From Chryseobacterium aureum (GTDB lineage Bacteria; Bacteroidota; Bacteroidia; Flavobacteriales; Weeksellaceae): DNA of 64,000 bases. Shown one piece after another: positions 43,990-51,827 of the stretch. The notes under the pieces are model-generated. The model did no database searches and was not told the origin of the DNA. It saw nothing but the letters and a program-made list of their open reading frames with translations. The DNA is taken from NCBI RefSeq assembly GCF_003971235.1, contig NZ_CP034661.1, positions 2,046,001 through 2,110,000 of the forward strand, read 5' to 3'. Numbering within the stretch: the first letter of the stretch is position 1; the number at the start of each line of letters is the position of its first letter. The translations under genes were made by a program, and so were the position numbers.

Positions 43990-44574
43990 CTAGCCAAACA
44001 GGGCAAAAGAGAATAGGGTTGAAATAATTACAGAAATTAAAACAGCCATAAAAACCACAAAATTATCCCGCGTCTTCCCTGTAATCCCATAGATCACCAG
44101 ATAGTTGATGATATAAACAGGTATCATCAGAAAAAATGAGAATTCTCCCGTAGATGTCATCACCGTTTTTAAAAAAAGAAGCCCAGTAACAGAAGCTGCT
44201 ACAAGTCCTAAAAAGCTTTTAAAAACTGTTTTTTCGTCTATTTTATCATTTTCTTTTATTTGTGAAAACTGATCAAATTTATCCAGAATAAAAACTTTCA
44301 AATGACTGCCTTCGATCATTTCCGAAGAAATATTTTCAAGAATAGCCTCTATTTTTTCTCCCTTCTGTACTCTTTTGTGCACTTCAAATGAGATTCTTCC
44401 TTTCTCTTTGACTAAGAGTTTCCTGTATTCTGCTGCTTTTACAAATTCATCATAATTGAATTGCTGACTGATGGCTTCACGCAGTTCATCATTGACCTTA
44501 CCGGTATGATCAGTCATATGAAGATAAGCGGCATGCAGATCTTCTTCATTATAATTTCTGTAAATGTTCTTCAT
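43990..44574 (-). CDS. Hypothetical membrane protein
   Basis: A 194-residue protein from MKNIYRNYNEEDL. The N-terminal 110 residues are soluble and helical; three membrane helices follow (about 117-135, 142-160 and 168-190). A frame from 44625 would run into the nitroreductase gene; the ATG at 44574 lies 1 bp after that gene ends, implying coupled translation. Unrecognised. Confidence 0.75.
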   Translation of the reverse strand: MKNIYRNYNEEDLHAAYLHMTDHTGKVNDELREAISQQFNYDEFVKAAEYRKLLVKEKGRISFEVHKRVQKGEKIEAILENISSEMIEGSHLKVFILDKFDQFSQIKENDKIDEKTVFKSFLGLVAASVTGLLFLKTVMTSTGEFSFFLMIPVYIINYLVIYGITGKTRDNFVVFMAVLISVIISTLFSFALFG

Positions 44575-44575
44575 C

Positions 44576-45085
44576 TTATACTTGGCCCATGTAGAAAAGT
44601 CCCAGGCATTTCTGGTTTTCTTCAATAGTCAGGGCGTTTTTCAGCTCGTCTACAATCTTGGGAGAGCTCCAGTAGCACCCGATATTATTTGCGGTGCAGG
44701 TAAGATACATATTCTGAACCGCCATTGACGTAGCCGCTATTTCTTCCCATTCAGGAACCATTCCGCTGAAATTGACAACAATGGAAACCACAGCATTAGC
44801 TTTATTGATTTTAAAACCAATATCTGCATATTTTTTTTCTAAGAAAAGCTGTTCGGGAGTGGTTGCTTTGTAGATGGCCTGCATTTCTGATGCAAGCTGT
44901 GCTTTTTCTTCTCCTTTGAATATTTTGAAACGCCAGGGTTTGGTACGTTTATGATTGGGAGCAAAGTTGGCAGAGTTTACAATTTCCGCTAAAACTTCCT
45001 GAGGTATTTCTGTATCCGTATAGTCTTTTGGAAAGATACTTCTTCTTTGCTCTATGATTTCTTTTAAAATGGATGCATTATTCAT
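44576..45085 (-). CDS. Nitroreductase-family flavoprotein
   Basis: A 169-residue FMN oxidoreductase. IIEQRRSIFPKDYTD (phosphate/FMN-binding Arg-Arg-Ser) at the start, then NSANFAPNHKRTKPWRFKIFKGE, the IEEIAATSMAVQNMYLTCTANNIGCYWSSP block and GLFYMGQ at the end. It is slightly short for the family (usually 180-200). Substrate unknown. It leads a two-gene operon with the membrane protein downstream. Repeat sequences (45105-45250) lie directly upstream. Confidence 0.87.
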   Translation of the reverse strand: MNNASILKEIIEQRRSIFPKDYTDTEIPQEVLAEIVNSANFAPNHKRTKPWRFKIFKGEEKAQLASEMQAIYKATTPEQLFLEKKYADIGFKINKANAVVSIVVNFSGMVPEWEEIAATSMAVQNMYLTCTANNIGCYWSSPKIVDELKNALTIEENQKCLGLFYMGQV

Positions 45086-45104
45086 GCAACAAAATTACAA
45101 AAAA

Positions 45105-45136
45105 GATGGAAGCAGGAAGCGGGATGAAGGAAGTTT
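45105..45136. repeat. Purine-rich repeat end, copy 3 (single)
   Basis: GATGGAAGCAGGAAGCGGGA... followed by TGAAGGAAGTTT resembles the ends of the elements at 39477 and 61876; no partner end was seen. Confidence 0.45.
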
Positions 45137-45180
45137 AATGTTGTAAAGGGTTATAAGGATACCGGAAGCTTATCAAAATT

Positions 45181-45250
45181 ACTTTTTACTTTTTACTTTT
45201 TACTTTTTACTTTTTACTTTTTACTTTTTACTTTTTACTTTTTACTTTTT
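45181..45250. repeat. Heptamer array (ACTTTTT)x10
   Basis: Ten exact copies, followed by ACTTTTA; the array ends 4 bp from the stop of the Gre-like gene and lies about 95 bp upstream of the nitroreductase start. Confidence 0.95.
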
Positions 45251-45254
45251 ACTT

Positions 45255-45704
45255 TTACAAAACTTCTATAACCTTCTGATGAATTTTATTTAACGTAAAT
45301 TCATCACCGGGTTTCATACCCATCATTTTTTTGGCCATAGGACTTTCAGGAGAAATGGCGTAGAACCGGTCTCCTTCAAAAAAGAATTCCCCCAATGAAA
45401 CTGATATATAGAACCTGGCTTTATTGGTGATCACCAGAGAACCCAGCTGTACTCTTTCTGTAGCGGTATTCAGGACTTTTGCCATATTTATTTTGAGATC
45501 ATTCAAAGCCCCCAGCTGCCGCTGCATCTGATAGATCTCATCCTGCATTTCTTCTCTCATGCTGTCATATTTCGGCGTTTTTTTGATGTCACGGCTGGCT
45601 TCCAGCGTAAATTCGATAAAGTTTTTAAGTTTTTCAATTTTTTCTGCGATGGTTGTTTTCACAAAGTCTCTGATATCACTTTTTTCAAATACAATCTTCT
45701 CCAT
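45255..45704 (-). CDS. GreA/GreB-like C-terminal-domain protein
   Basis: A 149-residue protein. An N-terminal helical region (about 1-75, coiled-coil-like FVKTTIAEKIEKLKNFIEF...MQRQLGALNDLK) is followed by a Gre-type FKBP-like domain (ERVQLGSLVITNKARFYISVSLG...ISPESPMAKKMMGMKPGDEFTLNKIHQKVIEV). The acidic tip residues of GreA are not evident, so it may be a Gre-related factor that binds RNA polymerase without cleavage activity. The exact role is uncertain. Confidence 0.75.
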   Translation of the reverse strand: MEKIVFEKSDIRDFVKTTIAEKIEKLKNFIEFTLEASRDIKKTPKYDSMREEMQDEIYQMQRQLGALNDLKINMAKVLNTATERVQLGSLVITNKARFYISVSLGEFFFEGDRFYAISPESPMAKKMMGMKPGDEFTLNKIHQKVIEVL

Positions 45705-45809
45705 ACAATCTATTTCTTTATATAAAGATAATATTTTTCAAATAATATTCCCTGAGCTTAACATAAAATAACTCTTTCAAAATAAGCTTTTATTTTTAAA
45801 AATTATTTT

Positions 45810-45817
45810 TAGCTTTG
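45810..45817 (+). promoter_or_regulatory. -7 box of the DUF805 gene
   Basis: TAGCTTTG, an exact TAnnTTTG match, 20 bp before the ATG. Confidence 0.55.
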
Positions 45818-45836
45818 CCTTTTTAAAACTAAAACC

Positions 45837-46196
45837 ATGTTTAAAGCACCATTTTCATTTGATGGAAGAATCAGAAGGACAGAATACGGATTGTCCTATC
45901 TTCTGTATCTGGTATTTTCTGTACCTTTTAATATTTATATAAGAAATAATGAACCCTCGGAAGTTCTTACTATTGTATTCATCATTTTTCTTATACCGTT
46001 TCTTTGGTTTCTTCTTGCGCAGGGCGCAAAAAGATGTCATGACAGAGGAAACTCCGGCTGGTACCAGTTAATTCCTTTTTATGGCTTCTGGATGTTGTTT
46101 GCAGACAGTGATCACGGTCCTAATGAGTACGGTCCTAACCCGAAAGGTGAAGGAAACTATAACTCGATTAACGAAATCGGGAAGAAAGAATTGTAA
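45837..46196 (+). CDS. DUF805 membrane protein
   Basis: A 119-residue inner-membrane protein. The DUF805 start FSFDGRIRRTEYGLSYLLYLVF is followed by a second hydrophobic segment and the family blocks GAKRCHDRGNSGWYQLIPFYGFWMLFADSDHGPNEYGPNPKG. Function unknown. A terminator follows the stop. Confidence 0.92.
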   Translation: MFKAPFSFDGRIRRTEYGLSYLLYLVFSVPFNIYIRNNEPSEVLTIVFIIFLIPFLWFLLAQGAKRCHDRGNSGWYQLIPFYGFWMLFADSDHGPNEYGPNPKGEGNYNSINEIGKKEL

Positions 46197-46202
46197 TAAA
46201 AA

Positions 46203-46228
46203 AAGCCTTGTCAATGGACAAGGTTTTT
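46203..46228. terminator. Terminator between DUF805 and SRPBCC genes
   Basis: AGCCTTGTC-AATG-GACAAGGTT with T run; A run before it, so it may serve both converging genes. Confidence 0.85.
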
Positions 46229-46232
46229 CATT

Positions 46233-46763
46233 TTATTTTTCAGCTAATTTCTTAAGATTATCCAGCCCCTGGCCAAACATTTTATCCATGTTATTATCCA
46301 TCATAGGTTTCATAATTTTCATGATGGTATTCAGTTCATTATCTATCATCCAGGTTACTCTTGTTCCGGTCCCTTCACGTGTCAGTACGATATTGCTTTT
46401 AGCATCTCCTTCAAAAGGTTCTATGAAGTGGAGTTTTGTAGCCATCTTCTGATTAGGAATCAGCTCGGAAATAGACTGCTCACCTTCCCCTACATTTTTA
46501 TCTCCTTTCCAATGATAGGAGTCTCCAAGCTTATCTCCTTCTCCTGAATAGGTAATGACAATGTTCTTATCTGTCTTGGAGAAAGGATCCCATTGGTTAT
46601 ATCCTTTTAAGTTCCCCGTATAGGCCCATACTTTTTCCTGTGGTGCATTAATGACAATGGATTTTTCATAGTGATAATCTTTACTGAAAGCCAGCATGGC
46701 AATGACAGCATAGATAAGAATCAGTACAATGATAATACCGATAATTTTTAAGAGTGTTTTCAT
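46233..46763 (-). CDS. SRPBCC-family protein with N-terminal membrane anchor
   Basis: A 176-residue protein: one hydrophobic helix (LLKIIGIIIVLILIYAVIAMLAFS), then a START-like SRPBCC domain (YHYEKSIVINAPQEKVWAYTGNLKGYNQWDPFSK, GTGTRVTWMIDNELN). Such domains bind hydrophobic ligands; the ligand is unknown. The hydrophobic start may be a membrane anchor or a signal peptide. Confidence 0.85.
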   Translation of the reverse strand: MKTLLKIIGIIIVLILIYAVIAMLAFSKDYHYEKSIVINAPQEKVWAYTGNLKGYNQWDPFSKTDKNIVITYSGEGDKLGDSYHWKGDKNVGEGEQSISELIPNQKMATKLHFIEPFEGDAKSNIVLTREGTGTRVTWMIDNELNTIMKIMKPMMDNNMDKMFGQGLDNLKKLAEK

Positions 46764-46975
46764 AGTCTATATATTTAAGGTTATTTATTTAATCATGATT
46801 TTCAAATCTGCTTTCAAAATTAAATATTCCCGCATCACTCCTTCTTTCCATATGACAAGATTAATTAAAGATAAGGTATTTTTGTCATAACTTGACAGTG
46901 AGGCATTATTTTTGTCCGCTTCAGCTGTGATTCCCAATGAATCCTTACATTTACCTTATTATAAAAGATCAAAAA

Positions 46976-49012
46976 ATGAATATTTTAACAGAAAAGTTTA
47001 ACACTCCATACCATTCAGCACCGTTCAACAGCATTAAAAATGAAGATTATCTTCCGGCATTTAAAGAATTGATTCAAAAATCTGAAGCCGAAATTGATGC
47101 CATCGTCAACAATCCTGATGAACCCACATTTGAAAATGTAATTGAAGCTTTAGCCTATTCCGGAGAGCAGCTGGATGTGGTTTCTAATATTTTTTTCAAC
47201 TTAAATTCAGCGGAGACCAGCGACGAAATTCAGCAGATCGCACAGGAAGTTTCTCCGATCTTAACAGAATATTCTTCAAAAATTTCTCAAAACGAAGCTC
47301 TTTTCAACAAAATCAGAAAAGTATATGATGAAAAGGAAAAATATAACCTCAATGATGAACAGGAAATGCTTTTGAATGAAACCTACAAAGGTTTTGTAAG
47401 AAGCGGAGCTTTACTGAATGAAGAAGATAAAGAACAACTGAAGAAAATCAGCATGGATCTTTCTTTAAAATCTTTACAGTTCGGTCAGAATGTGCTGGCC
47501 TCCACCAATGCTTATTTTAAACATATTACCAATAAGGAAGATCTTGCAGGAATTCCTGAAGCTATCATTGATCAATATGCTGAAGAAGCTAAAGAAAGAA
47601 ATCTTGATGGCTGGGTAGTAACGCTACAGTATCCGAGCTATATTCCTTTTATGACCTATGCTGAAAACCGTGAGCTGAGAAAAGAACTGGCTCTGGCAAA
47701 TGGTAAAAAGTCTTTTGATGGCGGAGAATTTGACAATCAGCAACTTATTAAAGAACTTCTGAATTTAAAACAGCAGAAAGCTGAGCTCCTCGGGTATACC
47801 AGCTATGCCGATTTTGTTCTGGAAGAGAGAATGGCTAAGTCTCCGGTAAAAGTTTTAGATTTTTTAAATGAACTTCTGACCAAAGCAAAGCCTTATGCAG
47901 ATCAGGAAATTGAAGAATTAAAAGCGTTAGCAAAAGCTGACGGAATTGAGGAAATGCAAGGCTACGATCATGCATTCTATGCTGAAAAGCTTCGTAAGGC
48001 GAAATTCGATCTTAATGATGAAGAATTAAAACCCTATTTTCCATTAAACCAGGTACAGGATGCTGTATTCGGACTGGCTGGAAAACTTTTCGGACTGAGT
48101 TTTGAAGAAAGAAATGACATTCCGAAATACCATGAAGATGTAAAAGTATATGAAGTAAAGGAGGCCTTCGACTCCGCTCAGGCTAGCAGCTACAAGGCAT
48201 TATTATACGTTGATTATTTTCCGAGAAAAGGGAAAAGAGCGGGCGCATGGATGACGAGCTACAAAAACCAGTACAAAAAGAACGGTGAAAATTCCCGTCC
48301 TCATATTTCCATTGTCTGCAACTTCAGCAAACCTACAAAAGATACCCCAAGCTTACTGACTTTCCAGGAGGTAACTACGCTATTCCACGAATTCGGGCAT
48401 GCCCTTCACGGAATGATGGCCGATACCCAATATCCTACTCTTTCCGGAACGTCCGTAAAATGGGATTTCGTTGAGCTGCCTTCACAGTTTCTGGAAAACT
48501 TCTGCTATGAGCCAGAATTCTTAAAGACTTTCGCGAAACATTATAAAACCGGAGCAGTACTTCCTGACGAAAAAATAGAAAAAATAGAGCAGTCTAAAAA
48601 CTTTATGGAAGGGTATCAGACTTTAAGACAGTTAGGTTTTGGGCTTCTGGATATGAACTACCACACAAAAGTGGCAGAATTGGAGAACGAGAGTGTGAAA
48701 GAATTTGAAGATAAGTATACCAAAGCAACCACGCTTTATCCTTCCAACGCTGAAACCGCAATGAGCCCAAGCTTCTCCCATATTTTCCAGGGAGGATATT
48801 CTGCAGGATATTATTCTTACAAATGGGCAGAAGTTCTGGATGCCGATGCATTCCAGTATTTCAAAGAAAACGGAATCTTCAATCCTGAAATTGCGGCCAA
48901 ATATAAAGTATTGCTTTCTTCAGGCGGAACAAAAGATCCCATGGAACTTTACAAAAACTTCAGAGGCAGCGAACCAAAAGTGGAAAGCTTGCTGAAAAGA
49001 GCATTTGGATAA
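46976..49012 (+). CDS. M3-family zinc metallopeptidase (Dcp/oligopeptidase A-like)
   Basis: A 678-residue cytosolic peptidase from MNILTEKFNTPYHSAPF. The zinc motif HEFGHALHG is at about residues 471-479, with the second Glu in WDFVELPSQFLENF. N-terminal helical domain YLPAFKELI...ANNPDEPTFENVIEAL fits the family; it has no signal peptide. At about residues 397-409 the sequence KEAFDSAQASSYK is longer than the corresponding stretch in homologues I remember (E. coli Dcp), and its DNA matches the core of the GIY-YIG repeat. An ATG 39 bp upstream is in frame but less likely. Confidence 0.93.
   Translation: MNILTEKFNTPYHSAPFNSIKNEDYLPAFKELIQKSEAEIDAIVNNPDEPTFENVIEALAYSGEQLDVVSNIFFNLNSAETSDEIQQIAQEVSPILTEYSSKISQNEALFNKIRKVYDEKEKYNLNDEQEMLLNETYKGFVRSGALLNEEDKEQLKKISMDLSLKSLQFGQNVLASTNAYFKHITNKEDLAGIPEAIIDQYAEEAKERNLDGWVVTLQYPSYIPFMTYAENRELRKELALANGKKSFDGGEFDNQQLIKELLNLKQQKAELLGYTSYADFVLEERMAKSPVKVLDFLNELLTKAKPYADQEIEELKALAKADGIEEMQGYDHAFYAEKLRKAKFDLNDEELKPYFPLNQVQDAVFGLAGKLFGLSFEERNDIPKYHEDVKVYEVKEAFDSAQASSYKALLYVDYFPRKGKRAGAWMTSYKNQYKKNGENSRPHISIVCNFSKPTKDTPSLLTFQEVTTLFHEFGHALHGMMADTQYPTLSGTSVKWDFVELPSQFLENFCYEPEFLKTFAKHYKTGAVLPDEKIEKIEQSKNFMEGYQTLRQLGFGLLDMNYHTKVAELENESVKEFEDKYTKATTLYPSNAETAMSPSFSHIFQGGYSAGYYSYKWAEVLDADAFQYFKENGIFNPEIAAKYKVLLSSGGTKDPMELYKNFRGSEPKVESLLKRAFG
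48166..48181. repeat. Repeat core inside the M3 peptidase gene
   Basis: CTTCGACTCCGCTCAG is identical to the core of the GIY-YIG inverted repeat (22447-22474), in frame in the peptidase coding sequence. Confidence 0.7.
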
Positions 49013-49035
49013 GAAATAAGAAAATACAATATACA

Positions 49036-49058
49036 AAGAACAGCAGTTGCTGTTCTTT
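49036..49058. terminator. Terminator after the M3 peptidase gene
   Basis: AAGAACAGCA-GT-TGCTGTTCTT followed by T-rich sequence; 23 bp after the stop. Confidence 0.85.
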
Positions 49059-49131
49059 TTTGTTTGATAATGAAGCCTGGTATACTTTACCAAATTTTGT
49101 AAATTAGTCATCTGATATCCTCAAATTCTAT

Positions 49132-49551
49132 ATGACTATTCCAGAGCAAATCCAAGAACATATCAACAGCCATCCGGAACTTAAACGCAAAGATATGCAG
49201 GAACTCCACAACATCATTCTGGAGCTTATGCCGGAATGCCAGCTCTGGTTTCTGGATGGTAAAAACAGTGAAAATAAAACCGTTTCCAATCCCAATATCG
49301 GATATGGATCATATACCCTGCAATATGCCGGTGGAAAGACCCGAGATTTTTACCAGATTGGCATGAGTGCCAATACAACGGGGATTTCCATCTATATTAT
49401 GAATATCAGTGATAAAACTTACCTTTCAAAAACTTATGGGGCGAAAATAGGGAAAGCCAGTGTAACAGGATATTGTATTAAATTTAAAGCGTTGAAAGAC
49501 ATCAATATCGAAGCATTGCAAGCAGCCATCCTGGAGGGTATTAAAGATTAA
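49132..49551 (+). CDS. DUF1801 (YdhG-like) protein
   Basis: A 139-residue soluble protein with the DUF1801/YdhG pattern: KRKDMQELHNIILELMPECQLWF, then strands with GYGSYTLQYAGGKTRDFYQIGMSANTTGISIYIM and IGKASVTGYCIKFKALKDINIEAL. Function unknown. Single gene. Confidence 0.8.
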   Translation: MTIPEQIQEHINSHPELKRKDMQELHNIILELMPECQLWFLDGKNSENKTVSNPNIGYGSYTLQYAGGKTRDFYQIGMSANTTGISIYIMNISDKTYLSKTYGAKIGKASVTGYCIKFKALKDINIEALQAAILEGIKD

Positions 49552-49651
49552 AAGAAAATAAAATCTTTCAATCCAATTAAAAAAATAATTTATCTGTTCC
49601 AAGAAAGCTAAATTTGTATAGGAAATAAAACAAGCATCCATTCTGTAAATA

Positions 49652-50035
49652 ATGAGCACAATACCACTGCGATTAGAAAATGTAAAAAAACTTCAGGCTA
49701 AAAGATGGGAAAATGAAGACCACTGGGATACTTTAAACGAACTTTTAGTGAAAGAATTAGAGGAAATTTTACTTATTGAACCTGAAAACACTTCGGCTTT
49801 AATCAATATTGGTGCTGTTTATTCTGATATGGGGGAAAATGAAATGGCTCTGGAGTATTTAAAAAAGGCATTGAATTTGGGTTCCAAAGACAAAAATCTC
49901 TTTGTAAATCTTGCCATTGTGCTTGTTTATATGGAGAAACATCAGGAAGAATATCTGGAATATCTTGAAGAGGCCGAGGATAAAACGGAAGACCCTCTCA
50001 CATTTAAGGCTTATTTCGATCCTCAATCCCGTTAA
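49652..50035 (+). CDS. Small TPR protein
   Basis: A 127-residue soluble protein with about two TPR units (SALINIGAVYSDMGENEMALEYLKKALNLGSKDKNLFVNLAIVLVYMEK). The N-terminal region VKKLQAKRWENEDHWDTLNELLVKELEEILL is helical. No partner is adjacent. It probably scaffolds protein contacts. Confidence 0.8.
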   Translation: MSTIPLRLENVKKLQAKRWENEDHWDTLNELLVKELEEILLIEPENTSALINIGAVYSDMGENEMALEYLKKALNLGSKDKNLFVNLAIVLVYMEKHQEEYLEYLEEAEDKTEDPLTFKAYFDPQSR

Positions 50036-50062
50036 AATGAACTCAATTAAAAACTTACAATC

Positions 50063-50263
50063 ATGTTATTAGCCATACTCCTACCCTTTTTGTCTTTCAT
50101 GGTCCGCGGAAAAGTTCTTACCGGAATTGTGTGCCTGATCTTACAAATCACTTTGATCGGATGGCTTCCTGCTGCCATTTGGGCCATGCTTTCTTTAAAT
50201 AATGCAAGAGCAGATAAAAGAAATAACAGATTAATCAAAGCGATGCGCGAAAACAGGAAATAG
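50063..50263 (+). CDS. YqaE/Pmp3-type membrane protein
   Basis: A 66-residue membrane protein with two helices (LLAILLPFLSFMVRG...VLTGIVCLILQITLIGWLPAAIWAML) and a basic C-terminus (RADKRNNRLIKAMRENRK). The two-helix layout with WLPAAIWA matches the Pmp3/YqaE family of small stress-related membrane proteins. It starts 27 bp after the TPR gene and may be in the same transcript. Confidence 0.85.
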   Translation: MLLAILLPFLSFMVRGKVLTGIVCLILQITLIGWLPAAIWAMLSLNNARADKRNNRLIKAMRENRK

Positions 50264-50362
50264 CAGATAGCAAAAAAACACCTTAAGTGTCTGGTTATAA
50301 AACCTTTACAACAGATCATTTACTATATATAGCTTTTGATATGTAAATTTTTCAAAAAAAAC

Positions 50363-50397
50363 TTGCGAAACCGAAAAGTTGCACCTACATTTGCAAC
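50363..50397 (+). promoter_or_regulatory. Promoter of the ArsR gene with an inverted repeat on the -7 box
   Basis: TTG (50363-50365), N20, TACATTTG (50386-50393). GTTGCA (50378-50383) and TGCAAC (50392-50397) are inverted arms with an 8-bp spacer spanning the -7 box, a natural repressor site. Confidence 0.6.
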
Positions 50398-50422
50398 CAT
50401 ATAGTTTCATTTAAAATTATTG

Positions 50423-50746
50423 ATGATGAGAAGAGATATTTTTCAGGCTGTAGCAGATCCCACACGCAGAGCAATTATAGCATTGATTGCGGTACAGGCA
50501 ATGACACCCAATGCGATCGCTGAGCATTTTGACACCACCAGACAGGCTGTTTCAAAACATCTTAAAATCCTGACTGAGTGTGAGCTGGTCACCCAGAATC
50601 ATCAGGGAAGGGAAATTTATTACTTGTTAGAAATTGATAAAATGAAAGAAATAGATCATTGGCTGGAACAGTTCAGAAAGATATGGGAAAGCCGCTTCGA
50701 ACAGCTGGACACTTTACTGGCAACTTTAAAAAGCCAGCAGAAATAA
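50423..50746 (+). CDS. ArsR-family winged-helix regulator
   Basis: A 107-residue regulator: MMRRDIFQAVADPTRRAIIALIAVQAMTPNAIAEHFDTTRQAVSKHLKILTECELVTQNHQGREIYYLLEIDKMKEIDHWLEQF. The recognition helix is TTRQAVSKHLKIL. It has no metal-binding Cys motif, fitting the ArsR members linked to AHSA1 proteins. A TTG at 50420 just before the ATGs could also serve as a start; the ATG at 50423 is used. First gene of a three-gene set with two AHSA1-domain proteins. Confidence 0.92.
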   Translation: MMRRDIFQAVADPTRRAIIALIAVQAMTPNAIAEHFDTTRQAVSKHLKILTECELVTQNHQGREIYYLLEIDKMKEIDHWLEQFRKIWESRFEQLDTLLATLKSQQK

Positions 50747-50788
50747 GTTAAAATTATTATACTCAAAGCAAATTATAAAAATAAGATT

Positions 50789-51292
50789 ATGAAAAATCAC
50801 CTCCAGTTCGATTTTCTTGCAGATAAGGAAAAGAACACCTTAACGATCAGACGCGAGTTTATGGCCAACCGTCAATTGGTCTGGGACTGCTACACCAAAA
50901 GTGAGCTTCTCGACCAATGGTTTGCTCCAAAACCATTCACTACAAAAACAAAATCAATGGATTTCCGTGAAGGCGGCCACTGGCATTATGCTATGGTAGA
51001 ACCCAATGGAACAGAATATTGGGGCTGGATCGGCTATCACAAGATCAATCCTGTTGATTCTTATACTTCCAGCGATGCATTCTGTAATGAGCAGGGAGAA
51101 ATCAATGCCGCTCTTCCTCAGGCAGAATGGCTGGTATCTTTCACGGATAAAAATGAAAATACCCTTGTAGAAATCATTGTCAGCTATCAATCCTTAGCTG
51201 ATCTGGAAACCATTATCGAAATGGGAATGGAACAGGGGATGATAGCAACTCTTGAAAAACTTGATGAATTATTATTAACATTAAACCCATAA
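50789..51292 (+). CDS. SRPBCC / AHSA1-domain protein
   Basis: A 167-residue soluble protein of the SRPBCC superfamily: TIRREFMANRQLVWDCYTKSELLDQWFAP, then the DFREGGHWHYAMVEPNGTEYWGWIGYHKI core and FTDKNENTLVEIIVSYQSLADLETIIEMGMEQGM. The domain is related to the activator of Hsp90 ATPase. Genetically linked to the ArsR regulator (42 bp). Ligand unknown. Confidence 0.9.
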   Translation: MKNHLQFDFLADKEKNTLTIRREFMANRQLVWDCYTKSELLDQWFAPKPFTTKTKSMDFREGGHWHYAMVEPNGTEYWGWIGYHKINPVDSYTSSDAFCNEQGEINAALPQAEWLVSFTDKNENTLVEIIVSYQSLADLETIIEMGMEQGMIATLEKLDELLLTLNP

Positions 51293-51294
51293 AA

Positions 51295-51708
51295 ATGAGC
51301 CACAAAATCACAGTTTCTGCTGCCATCAATGCAGATGCAAAAAAAGTATGGAACTATTACACCCATCCCGAACACATCACGCAGTGGAACTTTGCAGATC
51401 CTTCATGGCATTGTCCTTCTGCCTCCAATGATATGCAGGTAGGTGGAAAATACGCCGCAAGAATGGAAGCTAAAGACGGAAGTTTCGGTTTTGATTTCGA
51501 AGCCGTTTATGATGAAATAAAAGAGGGTGAAAACTTTAAGTATACCATGCCGGACGGAAGACAGGTGCAGGTAGACTTTAAAGAAAATGCCGGGCAGACT
51601 TATGTAGACGTAGCCTTTGATCCGGAAAACCAGAACCCCGAAGAAATGCAGAAAGGAGGCTGGCAGGCGATTCTTGATAATTTCAAAAAGTATACGGAAT
51701 CAAATTAA
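51295..51708 (+). CDS. SRPBCC / AHSA1-domain protein (second)
   Basis: A 137-residue protein: KITVSAAINADAKKVWNYYTHPEHITQWNFADPSWHCPSASND, ARMEAKDGSFGFDFEAVYDEIKEG and QKGGWQAILDNFKKYTES. It follows its neighbour by 2 bp, so the three genes form an operon controlled by the ArsR protein. Function unknown. Confidence 0.9.
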   Translation: MSHKITVSAAINADAKKVWNYYTHPEHITQWNFADPSWHCPSASNDMQVGGKYAARMEAKDGSFGFDFEAVYDEIKEGENFKYTMPDGRQVQVDFKENAGQTYVDVAFDPENQNPEEMQKGGWQAILDNFKKYTESN

Positions 51709-51729
51709 TTTTTTTAGTTAAGAATTCAT

Positions 51730-51760
51730 AAAGCTGGATGTTTTACATTCAGCTTTTCCT
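51730..51760 (+). terminator. Terminator of the ArsR operon
   Basis: AAAGCTGGATG / CATTCAGCTTT arms (one G-T pair) followed by T-rich sequence. Confidence 0.7.
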
Positions 51761-51827
51761 TTAGCAAAAACCAGTACAATCTGAAATTGCTGTCCGTTAC
51801 ATTTGAAAGATGAAATGTGCAAAGGTT

